Source: Micromonospora parva (GTDB taxonomy: Bacteria; Actinomycetota; Actinomycetes; Mycobacteriales; Micromonosporaceae). Taken from it: a stretch of 15,228 nt of DNA. Under the pieces are notes generated by a model. The model was not told where the DNA came from. It worked only from the letters and a program-made list of their open reading frames with translations, and did not search any database. This document shows, piece by piece, positions 6,776 through 13,637 of the stretch; within the stretch, counting starts at the first letter, position 1; each line of letters begins with the position of its first letter. The DNA is taken from contig NZ_JNZS01000048.1 of NCBI RefSeq assembly GCF_000718515.1, forward strand, positions 1 to 15,228, written 5' to 3'. Made by a program: the position numbers and the translations under genes.

Positions 6776-7696
6776 TCAGGGGAGCCAGGTGGGTAATGGC
6801 TCGCGGGCGGCCAGCCACGACTCCGGCACCCCGCCCGGGGTGCCGACGCCGGTGTACGCCGCCACCACCGACCCCGCGATGGCGGCCGTGGTGTCCATGT
6901 CCCCACCGGCCCGGATGCACGTCTCGATGGCCGCCGGATAGTCGTCGAGGTGGGTGGCGGCCACCCAGAGGGTGAACCCGACGGTGTCCTGGGCGGTCAC
7001 CCGGGAGCCGTTGCCGAGCGCCGCCACCACCCGGGACAGCGGCCGGCCGAGCAGCTCGGCCGCCCGGTGTACGCCCCGATGCACGGCGGTGCCCGGGTCG
7101 AGCACGGCACCGATCCCGGCGAGCAGCCGCTCCGGGGCCGGCCGGTGCCCGTCGAGGCGGGCCCGGGCGGCCAGCGCGGCGGCCACGGCGACGGCGACCG
7201 CGCCGGCGATCCCCTCCGGGTGGGCGTGCGTCACCTCCGCACCGGCGCGGGCCTGCGCCGCGGCGCGGGCGGTCGAATCGGCGAAGTACGCGCCGAGCGG
7301 GCCGACCCGCATCGCCGCACCGTTGCCGCAGGAGCCCTGCCCGTCGAAGGCCGAGGCGGCGGCGAGCGGCCACGGGGTGCCGGTGCGGATCAGCTCCAGG
7401 ATCAGCATCGCGCCAGCACCGTAGCCTCGGCGCGGGGTGCACCGCTCGGCGAAGGAGAGCGCCAGCCGGTCCCGGTCGATGCCGCCGGAGTCGGCCAACT
7501 GGGCGAGGACCGAGCAGGCCATCTCGGTGTCGTCGGTCCATTCCCAGGGCGCCGGCGGCAGGGCGGCGGCGGCGACATCCACCGGCGCCGACCCCGGCAG
7601 GAAGTACTGCGCGCCGAGGGCGTCGCCGGTGGAGAGACCGGCGAGGCTGTCCCGGGCGAGGGCCAGGCGGGCATCGGCGAACAGGGTGAACGACAT
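6776..7696 (-). CDS. ADP-ribosylglycohydrolase family protein
   Basis: This 306-residue cytosolic enzyme belongs to the ADP-ribosyl-hydrolase (DraG/ARH) family, which removes ADP-ribose from proteins or small molecules using a two-metal site. Visible motifs are GDALGAQ (24-30), WTDDTEM with Thr54, Asp55 and Asp56, the GNGAAMRVGPLG segment (124-135), HAHPEG (157-162), and GGDMDTTAAIAG with Asp266, Asp268 and Thr269. All expected metal ligands are present and the length is typical. The ATG at 7696 puts the first helix (FADARLALARDSLAGLSTGDALG) in the usual place; the upstream in-frame extension to 7756 is not family-like. The gene is divergent from the two-component system and converges on the DUF1775 gene. 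No ADP-ribosyltransferase partner is in the window, so the target is unknown. Confidence 0.92.
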   Translation of the reverse strand: MSFTLFADARLALARDSLAGLSTGDALGAQYFLPGSAPVDVAAAALPPAPWEWTDDTEMACSVLAQLADSGGIDRDRLALSFAERCTPRRGYGAGAMLILELIRTGTPWPLAAASAFDGQGSCGNGAAMRVGPLGAYFADSTARAAAQARAGAEVTHAHPEGIAGAVAVAVAAALAARARLDGHRPAPERLLAGIGAVLDPGTAVHRGVHRAAELLGRPLSRVVAALGNGSRVTAQDTVGFTLWVAATHLDDYPAAIETCIRAGGDMDTTAAIAGSVVAAYTGVGTPGGVPESWLAAREPLPTWLP

Positions 7697-7757
7697 CGTC
7701 GTACCAGCTTGCCCGGTCGCCAGGCACGTCGCAACGCGATCAACTTGCCAGGCCAAG

Positions 7758-7763
7758 TACGGT
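7758..7763 (+). promoter_or_regulatory. -10 box for a leaderless response-regulator transcript
   Basis: TACGGT (TANNNT) ends 6 nt before the GTG start at 7770. No Shine-Dalgarno precedes the GTG, so transcription and translation probably start at the same base. Confidence 0.6.
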
Positions 7764-7769
7764 CTTGTC

Positions 7770-8459
7770 GTGGCCTCCGTGCTCCTGGTCGAAGACGATC
7801 ACGTCGTACGCGGCGCGATGCTGCGGTCCCTCACCGACCGGGGGCATGCCGTGCACGCCGTGGGTACGGCGTTGGACGCGCTGCGTCGGGTCGCCGCGGA
7901 GACACCCGACCTGGTGGTGCTCGACCTCGGCCTGCCCGACCTGGACGGCTCGGACGCGCTGCGGATGCTGCGCGGCATCACCGACATTCCGATCATCATC
8001 GCCACCGCCCGTGACGACGAGCAGTCGGTGGTGAAGCTGCTGCGCGCCGGCGCCGACGACTACATGGTCAAGCCGTTCACCGGGGCGCACCTGGACGCGC
8101 GGATCACCACGGTGCTGCGCCGGGCCGGCCGGGCCAGTCGGTCCGTGCAGCCGGCGGTGCACAGCGTCGGCGGGCTGCGGGTGGACGTGGGCGAGCGCAG
8201 CGCCCAGCTCGACGGGGAGCCGCTGGCGCTGACCCGTAAGGAATTCGACCTGTTGGCGTATCTCGCCGCACGACCTGGGCGGGTAGTGTCCCGCCGGGAA
8301 CTCTTGGAGGAGGTATGGCGGCAGCCATCGGTCGGCGAGGATCAGACCATCGACGTTCACCTGTACTGGCTCCGCAGAAAGATGGGCGAGTCCGCGGCGA
8401 AGCCGCGCTACCTGCGCACCGTGCGGGGGGTCGGATTCCGGCTGGTGGCACCGGACTGA
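7770..8459 (+). CDS. OmpR/PhoB-type response regulator
   Basis: This 229-residue DNA-binding response regulator has a receiver domain (2-115) with the acidic pair Asp9/Asp10 (VEDD), phospho-acceptor Asp52 (VVLDLGLPD), switch Thr79 and Tyr98, and Lys101 (VKPF). A winged-helix transcriptional regulator domain follows at about 130-227 (LTRKEFDLLAYLAARPGRVVSRRELLEEVW, QTIDVHLYWLRRKMG, RTVRGVGFRL). The GTG at 7770 is chosen because the receiver begins at once (ASVLLVEDD) and a TANNNT box lies 6 nt upstream. The much longer frame from 7437 runs back through the divergent gene and is a shadow. Its stop overlaps the kinase reading frame, so the pair is co-translated. The target genes are not evident. 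Confidence 0.96.
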   Translation: MASVLLVEDDHVVRGAMLRSLTDRGHAVHAVGTALDALRRVAAETPDLVVLDLGLPDLDGSDALRMLRGITDIPIIIATARDDEQSVVKLLRAGADDYMVKPFTGAHLDARITTVLRRAGRASRSVQPAVHSVGGLRVDVGERSAQLDGEPLALTRKEFDLLAYLAARPGRVVSRRELLEEVWRQPSVGEDQTIDVHLYWLRRKMGESAAKPRYLRTVRGVGFRLVAPD

Positions 8460-9892
8460 GGACGGCGCTGGCGGTGCTCACCGCCGGCATGTGCAGCCTG
8501 GTGGCGCTCGCGTTCCTGATTCCGCTCGGGCTCAGTCTGCGGGAACAGAGTCGGGACGAGGCGATCGCCGACGCGGCGCGGCGCAGCGCGCTGGTGACCG
8601 GCGCGCTGGCGGTGAGCACCGACCCGGTGGTCGTCGAGCGTGCCGTCGTGGCCAGCGCCGAGGGCGCACCCACCCGACCCGTGGTGCACGGGCTGGGGCT
8701 GGACGAGTCCGCCGGCCGGGCCAGCGGCGGTGACCTGGAGCGGGCCCGCTCCGAGCGCCAGTCGGTGGTCGTCGACGTCGACGGCGGGGTGGCCCGGCTC
8801 GACCCGGTGGTCCTCGGTGACCGGACGGCAGTGGTCGAGGTGTTCCTTCCGGAGTCCGCGCTGGGCGAGGGCGCCGGTGGCACCTGGCTGCTGCTGTTCG
8901 CCGTCGGTGCGGCGATGGTCGGCGCGGCGGTGCTGGTGGTCGACCGGGTCGCCGCCCGCGCGGTGGACTCGACCCGCGGCCTGGTCAAGGCGGCACTCTC
9001 CATCGGCGACGGCGACCTCGGCGTCCGCGTCGAGCCGACCGGTCCGCGCGAGCTGGCCGAGGCCGGGTACGCCTTCAACCGGATGGCGGACCGGCTGGAC
9101 GCCGCCCGCACCGACGAGCGGGAGCTGGTGGCCGACCTGTCGCACCGGCTGCGTACCCCGTTGACGGTGCTGCGGTTGGACGCGGAGGCGTTGGAGTCCG
9201 ACGACACCAGCGTGGGTTCGTTCAGCCAGGCCGAGTTGGACCGGCTGCGCGGGATCCGGCGGATCCGGCAGGCGATCGTCACCCTGGAGGGTGAGATCGA
9301 CGTATTGATCAAGACGACCCGCAAGGCGGTGGCGCACGAGGCCGGGCCGGCGATGTGCGACGTCAGCGAGGTGGTCCGGGACCGGATGGTGTTCTGGGCG
9401 GCGTTGGCCGGTGACCAGAACCGGCCGCACCGGGTCACCGGCGCGCAGCTGCGCATCCCGGCGCCGGTGCCGCGCGCCGAGCTGGCCGCGGCGCTGGACG
9501 CGGTCATCGGCAACGTCTTCCGTTACACGCCGCAGGGCACCGCGTTCGAGGTGGCGGTGTCCCGGCGCGACGGTTACGTGGCGATCCGGATCGACGACGC
9601 CGGCCCCGGCATCGCCAACCCGGACCGGGCACTGCGCCGGGGCGCCAGTGACCAGGGCTCGACCGGGCTCGGCCTGGACATCGCCAAGCGGGTGGCGTTG
9701 CAGGCCAACGGCTCGGTGAGCATCGACCGCGCCCGGCTGGGCGGGGCCAGCGTGGTGATGCTGCTCGCCGACCCGGAGGCGACACCCCGGCAGGTCAGCC
9801 GCTTCGGTCTGGTCGGCCGGATGGCCCGCGACGCGCGGGACACGAAGGCCAGCGGACGCCGGTGGCCCCGCCAGCGCCCTACCGACGACTGA
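8456..9892 (+). CDS. Sensor histidine kinase (HAMP, HisKA, HATPase)
   Basis: This is the membrane sensor kinase partner of the adjacent response regulator. It has TM1 at about 5-27, an extracytoplasmic sensor of about 110 residues, TM2 at about 139-160, and a HAMP domain with RELAEAGYAFNRMADRL. The dimerisation H-box is LSHRLRTPLT with His230. The HATPase has an N-box (VIGNVFRYTP), G1 (DDAGPGI) and G2 (GSTGLGLDIAKR). The N-box is slightly unusual in lacking the second Asn. The start is uncertain. CTG at 8456 overlaps the regulator stop (CTGA) and keeps the LRTALAVLTAG membrane start with its Arg. GTG at 8474 has GAGGA about 11 nt upstream and is a fair alternative. The ATG at 8315 would overlap the regulator by 145 nt with non-family sequence and is unlikely. 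Confidence 0.92.
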   Translation: MRTALAVLTAGMCSLVALAFLIPLGLSLREQSRDEAIADAARRSALVTGALAVSTDPVVVERAVVASAEGAPTRPVVHGLGLDESAGRASGGDLERARSERQSVVVDVDGGVARLDPVVLGDRTAVVEVFLPESALGEGAGGTWLLLFAVGAAMVGAAVLVVDRVAARAVDSTRGLVKAALSIGDGDLGVRVEPTGPRELAEAGYAFNRMADRLDAARTDERELVADLSHRLRTPLTVLRLDAEALESDDTSVGSFSQAELDRLRGIRRIRQAIVTLEGEIDVLIKTTRKAVAHEAGPAMCDVSEVVRDRMVFWAALAGDQNRPHRVTGAQLRIPAPVPRAELAAALDAVIGNVFRYTPQGTAFEVAVSRRDGYVAIRIDDAGPGIANPDRALRRGASDQGSTGLGLDIAKRVALQANGSVSIDRARLGGASVVMLLADPEATPRQVSRFGLVGRMARDARDTKASGRRWPRQRPTDD

Positions 9893-10142
9893 CCCGGGCG
9901 GCACCCGGGCTGTGCGCCGGTGCAAGTCTTCCTTAGATCGCGGTTAACGACGGCCTCACGTCGGTCGCGGGCTGACAGGATCACAGCACGAACCCACCAG
10001 TTCCACCGGCCGAGCGCAGCACGCACCCACTGCCGGTGGAGCCGCGCGCGCGGCGGGAGCCACAGGTCCCCCCACACCCACGCTCCCGCCGCGCGCCCTG
10101 CTCGCCACCGCCGGCCCGGCCGGCCACCGAGTGGCGACCGGG
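9893..10142. other. Convergent gap with AT-rich island and two hairpins
   Basis: This 250-bp region lies between the kinase and deaminase 3' ends. An AT-richer island (9918-9951, containing CTTCCTTAGATCGCGGTTAA) stands out from the GC background. Two inverted repeats follow, one listed separately and a perfect 9-bp pair at 10002-10010/10032-10040 (TCCACCGGC/GCCGGTGGA). The arginine- and histidine-rich 79-residue frame on the + strand (9920-10159) looks like chance coding and I do not support it. Confidence 0.5.
10047..10095. terminator. Probable bidirectional terminator between kinase and deaminase
   Basis: A perfect 14-bp inverted repeat, CGCGCGGCGGGAGC (10047-10060) and GCTCCCGCCGCGCG (10082-10095), has a 21-nt C-rich loop. 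It sits between convergent genes, 47 bp past the deaminase stop. There is no U tract, as is common in high-GC actinomycetes. Confidence 0.6.
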
Positions 10143-11165
10143 TCAGCCGGCGGTGGTGAGGTAGGCGTCGATCTCGTCGAGGATCCGCTGCTTGCCGGCG
10201 GGGTCGAGGAAGGACGCGGTGACCGCGTTGCGGGCCAGCCCGGCCAGGCCCTCGGCGCCGATCCCGAGCAGCCGGGCCGCCACCGCGTACTCGTCGTTGA
10301 GGGTGGTGCCGAACATCGGCGGGTCGTCGGAGTTGATGGTGACCAGCAGCCCGGCCTCGACCAGTTGGGGCAGCGGGTGCTCGTCGAGGGTGGCCACCGC
10401 CCGGGTACGGACGTTGGACGTCGGGCAGACCTCCATGCCGATCTGCCGTTCGGCCAGGTACGCCAGCAGCTGTGGGTCCTGGGCGGCGGAGATGCCGTGC
10501 CCGATGCGCTCGGCGCCCAGCTCGTTCAGCGCGTCCCAGACGGTCTGCGGTCCGGTGGTCTCCCCGGCGTGCGGCACCGAGCGCAACCCGGCGGCGCGGG
10601 CCTGGTCGAAGTACGGCCGGAACTGCGGTCGGGGCACGCCGATCTCCGGGCCGCCCAGGCCGAAACTGACCAGCCCGTCCGGGCGCTCGTCCAGCGCGAT
10701 GCGCAGCGTCTCCTCGGCTGCCGGCAGGCCGGCCTCGCCGGGGATGTCGAAGCACCACTGCAGCTCGATGCCGAAGTCGGCCTGGGCGCGCTTGCGGGCG
10801 TCCTCGATGGCCTCGCAGAACGCCGGGGCGGGAATGCCCCGCCGGACGTGCGAGTACGGGGTGATGGTCAGCTCCGCGTACCGGACCTGTTGGCGGGCCA
10901 GCTCCCGGGCCACCTCGTGGGTGAGGATCCAGACGTCCTCCGGGTCCCGGATGAGGTCCACGACGCTCAGGTACACCTCGATGAAGTGCGCGAAGTCGCG
11001 GAACTCGAAGTAGGCGGCCAGCGCGTCCGGGTCGGTCGGCACGGGGGTGCGTCCCTCGTGGCGGGCGGCCAGCTCGGCGACGATCCGGGGCGAGGCGGAG
11101 CCGACGTGGTGCACGTGCAGCTCCGCCTTGGGCAGGCCGGCGATGAAGGTGGGCAGGTCGGTCAC
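10143..11165 (-). CDS. add: Adenosine deaminase-family amidohydrolase (adenosine or aminodeoxyfutalosine deaminase)
   Basis: This 340-residue TIM-barrel metal hydrolase removes the 6-amino group from adenosine-type purines. All active-site residues are visible: zinc ligands His17/His19 (ELHVHH), His199 and general acid Glu202 (PHAGE), His223 (ERIGHG), and Asp280/Asp281 (NSDDPPMFGT). CPTSN (247-251) and DLIRDPEDV are family motifs. The N-terminal motif reads HVHHVGSASP rather than the classical HLHLEGTL. This form is common to an actinobacterial subgroup, and some distant members deaminate 6-aminodeoxyfutalosine in menaquinone synthesis, so the substrate is open. The GTG start at 11165 has AGGAGAA upstream and overlaps the TGA of the methyltransferase (GTGA), so the two are translationally coupled. 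Transcription ends toward the convergent kinase. Confidence 0.93.
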   Translation of the reverse strand: MTDLPTFIAGLPKAELHVHHVGSASPRIVAELAARHEGRTPVPTDPDALAAYFEFRDFAHFIEVYLSVVDLIRDPEDVWILTHEVARELARQQVRYAELTITPYSHVRRGIPAPAFCEAIEDARKRAQADFGIELQWCFDIPGEAGLPAAEETLRIALDERPDGLVSFGLGGPEIGVPRPQFRPYFDQARAAGLRSVPHAGETTGPQTVWDALNELGAERIGHGISAAQDPQLLAYLAERQIGMEVCPTSNVRTRAVATLDEHPLPQLVEAGLLVTINSDDPPMFGTTLNDEYAVAARLLGIGAEGLAGLARNAVTASFLDPAGKQRILDEIDAYLTTAG

Positions 11166-11956
11166 GAGTTCTCCTGAACATGGTCGCCGGTGCGGGCGAC
11201 GACGAAGACGCGGCGGAACGGGAAGTACACCTGACCCTGCCGCACCGGGTACGCCGCGGCGAGCCGTACCCCCAGCTCGGCCCGGAAGGCGGACCAGCCG
11301 GCGGCGTCCAGCGCGGCCCGGACCGGGCGCAGCGCGGTGCCCTCCATCCAGACCAGCACCGGGTGCTCGGCCGCGGGTCGGGCCGGTAGCAGGTGCACGT
11401 AGGTAGTCTCCCAGGCGTCCACGGCGCAGCCGGCGGCGGTCAGCAGCGCCGCGTAGTCGGCCGGATCGTCGACCGGGTCGGCGCGCAGCAGCGGGGCGAC
11501 GACGGCCCGCCAGGTCGGCCGGTCGGCGACCTCCCGCAGGGCGCGATGCGAGTCGGCGTCGAAGTTGCCGGGGACCTGCATGGCGAGCCACGCCCCGGCG
11601 GGCAGCTCGGCGGCCCACCGGCGCAGCAGCTCCTGGTGGCCGGGGACCCACTGCAGCGCCGCGTTGCTGACCACCACGTCCTCGTCGCCGGCCGGACGCC
11701 AGTCGCGCAGGTCGGCCACCGCGAAGTCGACCGGCGCGCCGAGGGCCGCGGCCCGTTCGATCATGTCGGGTGAGGAGTCCAGGCCGAGCACGCGGCTCGT
11801 CGGCCAGCGCTCGGCGAGGGTGGCGGTGAGCTGGCCGGGGCCGCAGCCGAGGTCGACCACCGCCCGGGGTCGCCCGGCCGGGATCCGGGCGACGAGGTCG
11901 TGAAACGGCCGCGACCGCTCGTCGCCGAAGCGCAGGTAGGCCGTCGGATCCCACAT
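11162..11956 (-). CDS. tam: Class I SAM-dependent methyltransferase, trans-aconitate 2-methyltransferase-like
   Basis: This 264-residue cytosolic methyltransferase has a SAM-binding motif I at 33-41 (VVDLGCGPG), an acidic strand-2 residue in GLDSS, and post-I motifs VADLRDW and VVVSNAALQWV. The MWDPTAYLRFGDERSRPFHDL start and the C-terminal PVRQGQVYFPFRRVF are typical of trans-aconitate methyltransferases (Tam), which esterify trans-aconitate, a spontaneous by-product of the citrate cycle. Substrate assignment is by family only. The start is ATG at 11956 with AGGAGG upstream. The gene leads a two-gene operon with the deaminase (4-nt overlap). A TetR-type palindrome overlaps its ribosome binding site, so repression or antirepression at this start is likely. 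Confidence 0.88.
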   Translation of the reverse strand: MWDPTAYLRFGDERSRPFHDLVARIPAGRPRAVVDLGCGPGQLTATLAERWPTSRVLGLDSSPDMIERAAALGAPVDFAVADLRDWRPAGDEDVVVSNAALQWVPGHQELLRRWAAELPAGAWLAMQVPGNFDADSHRALREVADRPTWRAVVAPLLRADPVDDPADYAALLTAAGCAVDAWETTYVHLLPARPAAEHPVLVWMEGTALRPVRAALDAAGWSAFRAELGVRLAAAYPVRQGQVYFPFRRVFVVARTGDHVQENS

Positions 11957-11966
11957 GATCGCCTCC

Positions 11967-11990
11967 TAAACCGTACGTTCGTACTGTTTA
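11967..11990. promoter_or_regulatory. TetR-type operator in the divergent tam/aldo-keto reductase gap
   Basis: The left half TAAACCGTACG and right half CGTACTGTTTA flank a TT centre. The two 11-bp arms pair at 10 positions; only the sixth base of each arm mismatches. The length and symmetry fit a TetR-family dimer site. Its left edge abuts and shares one base with the AGGAGG of the methyltransferase (11962-11967), and its right edge lies about 50 bp from the aldo/keto reductase start. A further CGGTACGG follows. No TetR gene is in the window. Confidence 0.65.
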
Positions 11991-12004
11991 CGGTACGGCT
12001 CGCC

Positions 12005-12033
12005 TGGCACCGTGGCAACCCGATCACTAGGCT
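12005..12033 (+). promoter_or_regulatory. Promoter for a leaderless aldo/keto reductase transcript
   Basis: The -10 box TAGGCT (12028-12033) ends 6 nt before the ATG at 12040. A weak -35-like TGGCAC lies 17 nt upstream at 12005-12010. No clear Shine-Dalgarno is present; CGGGGC is the whole spacer. Confidence 0.55.
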
Positions 12034-12039
12034 CGGGGC

Positions 12040-13023
12040 ATGGAACAGCGCAGCTTCAACCGGCTCGGCCGGACCGTTGGCGCGGTCGGCCTGGGCGCGT
12101 GGCAACTCGGGGCCGACTGGGGCACCGTCAGCGAGGACGACGCGATGGCGGTGCTCGCCGCCGCCGTGGACGCCGGGGTCACCTTCCTCGACACCGCCGA
12201 CGTGTACGGCGACGGCCGCAGCGAGCAGCTGATCGGCCGCTTCCTGCGCACCCGACCCGACGCCGGGCTGACCGTCGCCACCAAGATGGGCCGCCGCGTC
12301 GAGCAGCGGCCCGAGGCGTACACCCTGGCCAACTTCCGGCAGTGGACCGACCGCTCCCGGGCCAACCTGGGCATGGACACCCTCGACCTGGTCCAGTTGC
12401 ACTGCCCGCCCACCGCGGTCTTCTCCTCCGACGAGGTCTTCGACGGCCTGGACACCCTGGTCGCCGAGAAGGCCATCGCCGGGTACGGGGTCAGCGTCGA
12501 GACCTGCGACCAGGCCCTCACCGCGATCGCCCGACCGGGGGTGGCGAGCGTCCAGATCATCCTCAACGCGGTCCGCCACAAGCCCCTGGAGCGGGTGCTG
12601 CCCGCCGCGGCGGCAGCCGGCGTCGGCATCATCGCCCGCGTGCCGCTCGCCAGCGGCCTGCTCTCCGGCCGCTACGACGAGCACACCGAGTTCCCCGCCG
12701 ACGACCACCGCAACTTCAACCGGCACGGCGCGGCCTTCGACGTCGGGGAGACGTTCTCCGGAGTCGACTTCGACCGGGGTCTGGCCGCCGTACGCCGGCT
12801 GGCCCCGCTGGTCGACGCGGACCGCACGATGGCGCAGTTCGCACTGCGCTGGGTGCTGGACCAGGCGGGCGTCACAGTGGTCATCCCCGGTGCCCGCGAC
12901 GCCGACCAGGCCCGACGCAACGCCGCGGCGGCCGCCCTGTCCCCGCTCACCGACGAGCAGTTGACAGCCGTCCGCGAGACCTACGACGAGCTGATCCGCC
13001 CGCAGGTGCACGACCGGTGGTGA
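12040..13023 (+). CDS. Aldo/keto reductase (second)
   Basis: This 327-residue NADPH-type aldo/keto reductase has an intact catalytic tetrad: Asp51 and Tyr56 (LDTADVYGDGRSE), Lys82 (ATKMG) and His121 (VQLHCPP). The cofactor segments ARVPLASGLLSGRY and VIPGARDADQARRN are typical. The start ATG at 12040 gives the canonical RLGRTVGAVGLGAWQLG N-terminus. It differs clearly from the first reductase in the window in length and loop regions, so the two are not a recent tandem duplicate. It is divergent from the methyltransferase-deaminase operon and shares the gap with the TetR-type palindrome, which may control it too. Its substrate is unknown. Confidence 0.93.
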   Translation: MEQRSFNRLGRTVGAVGLGAWQLGADWGTVSEDDAMAVLAAAVDAGVTFLDTADVYGDGRSEQLIGRFLRTRPDAGLTVATKMGRRVEQRPEAYTLANFRQWTDRSRANLGMDTLDLVQLHCPPTAVFSSDEVFDGLDTLVAEKAIAGYGVSVETCDQALTAIARPGVASVQIILNAVRHKPLERVLPAAAAAGVGIIARVPLASGLLSGRYDEHTEFPADDHRNFNRHGAAFDVGETFSGVDFDRGLAAVRRLAPLVDADRTMAQFALRWVLDQAGVTVVIPGARDADQARRNAAAAALSPLTDEQLTAVRETYDELIRPQVHDRW

Positions 13024-13051
13024 CCCGCGCGCCCGGGATGCTCGCGTCGCA

Positions 13052-13076
13052 CCGTCCGGCCGGCGATGCTGGACGG
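13052..13076 (+). terminator. Weak hairpin after the second aldo/keto reductase
   Basis: CCGTCCGGC (13052-13060) and GCTGGACGG (13068-13076) form a 9-bp stem with one G:U pair and a 7-nt loop, 29 nt after the stop. A second compact palindrome, GCCGCCCCGGGCGGC (13083-13097), lies just upstream of the next gene's ribosome binding site. There is no U tract. Confidence 0.4.
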
Positions 13077-13111
13077 CGGCGTGCCGCCCCGGGCGGCGGA
13101 GAGGGGACGCG

Positions 13112-13303
13112 ATGAGGGGCTGGCTTCCGCTCACCCTCGGCCTGCTGGCCGTGGTGATCGGCGCGGTGTGGACGGTCCAGGGCCTCGGCTACGTCGACGG
13201 CAGCGTGATGACCGACCAGAAGATCTGGGCGGTGGTCGGTCCGCTCGTGGCGTTGGCCGGGCTGGTGGTGCTCTGGCTCGGTCTGCGCTCGCGTCGACGC
13301 TGA
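13112..13303 (+). CDS. Small two-helix membrane protein, unknown function
   Basis: This 63-residue protein has two hydrophobic helices, about 4-22 (WLPLTLGLLAVVIGAVWTV) and about 38-57 (IWAVVGPLVALAGLVVLWLG). A short loop with VDGSVMTDQKIW joins them, and the C-terminus is basic (RSRRR), so both ends should face the cytoplasm. The ATG at 13112 has a GAGAGGGG ribosome binding site. Codon use is GC-rich at third positions like its neighbours, which supports a real gene. Similar small membrane proteins are widespread in actinobacteria with no assigned role. It lies 88 nt after the aldo/keto reductase on the same strand, and a strong terminator follows. Confidence 0.8.
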   Translation: MRGWLPLTLGLLAVVIGAVWTVQGLGYVDGSVMTDQKIWAVVGPLVALAGLVVLWLGLRSRRR

Positions 13304-13333
13304 GCGCCCGCTCCACTGGGGAGCCCGAACACG

Positions 13334-13372
13334 TGTGCAGCCCCGCATCCCGATGGGATGCGGGGCTGCACA
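13334..13372. terminator. Perfect 18-bp bidirectional terminator hairpin
   Basis: TGTGCAGCCCCGCATCCC (13334-13351) pairs perfectly with 13355-13372 around a GAT loop. It lies between the convergent small membrane protein and cold-shock genes. Neither side has a long U run, but stem strength and placement make a terminator the best call. Confidence 0.85.
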
Positions 13373-13423
13373 GTTACCCTTGGGCCGGATCGTCCCACTG
13401 GCCGGCGGGGCCGGCCATCCTAC

Positions 13424-13627
13424 TCAGATGGGACGGACCTGCTCGGCCTGCGGGCCCTTCTGACCCTGCGCGATCTCGAACTCCACCCGCTGGTTCTCCT
13501 CCAGCGAGCGGTAGCCGCTGGTCTGGATGGCCGAGAAGTGGACGAACACGTCAGCACCCCCACCATCGACGGTGATGAAGCCGAAGCCCTTGTCAGCGTT
13601 GAACCACTTCACGGTTCCCTGAGCCAT
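13424..13627 (-). CDS. cspA: Cold-shock protein (CspA family)
   Basis: This 67-residue single-domain cold-shock protein is a cytosolic nucleic-acid chaperone that melts RNA secondary structure. RNP1 is KGFGFI (13-18) and RNP2 is VFVHFS (27-32); the start [18 protein letters not shown] is canonical, as is [11 protein letters not shown] near the end. The ATG at 13627 is preceded by GAGGGAG. The upstream region is long and AT-richer than the rest of the window, as expected for a csp leader. A hairpin whose base overlaps the Shine-Dalgarno sequence lies directly upstream, suggesting control at translation. It is monocistronic, ending at the 13334-13372 hairpin. Confidence 0.97.
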   Translation of the reverse strand: MAQGTVKWFNADKGFGFITVDGGGADVFVHFSAIQTSGYRSLEENQRVEFEIAQGQKGPQAEQVRPI

Positions 13628-13637
13628 GTGTATCTCC

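Noticed and set aside
9920..10159. 79-residue + strand frame between kinase and deaminase
   Set aside because: Extreme Arg/His/Pro/Ala composition, no ribosome binding site, passes through two hairpins and into the 3' end of the deaminase.
24..13023. Two aldo/keto reductases considered as a duplicated pair or composite-element ends
   Set aside because: They are on opposite strands, 11 kb apart, diverged in loops and C-terminus, and have no shared flanking repeats.
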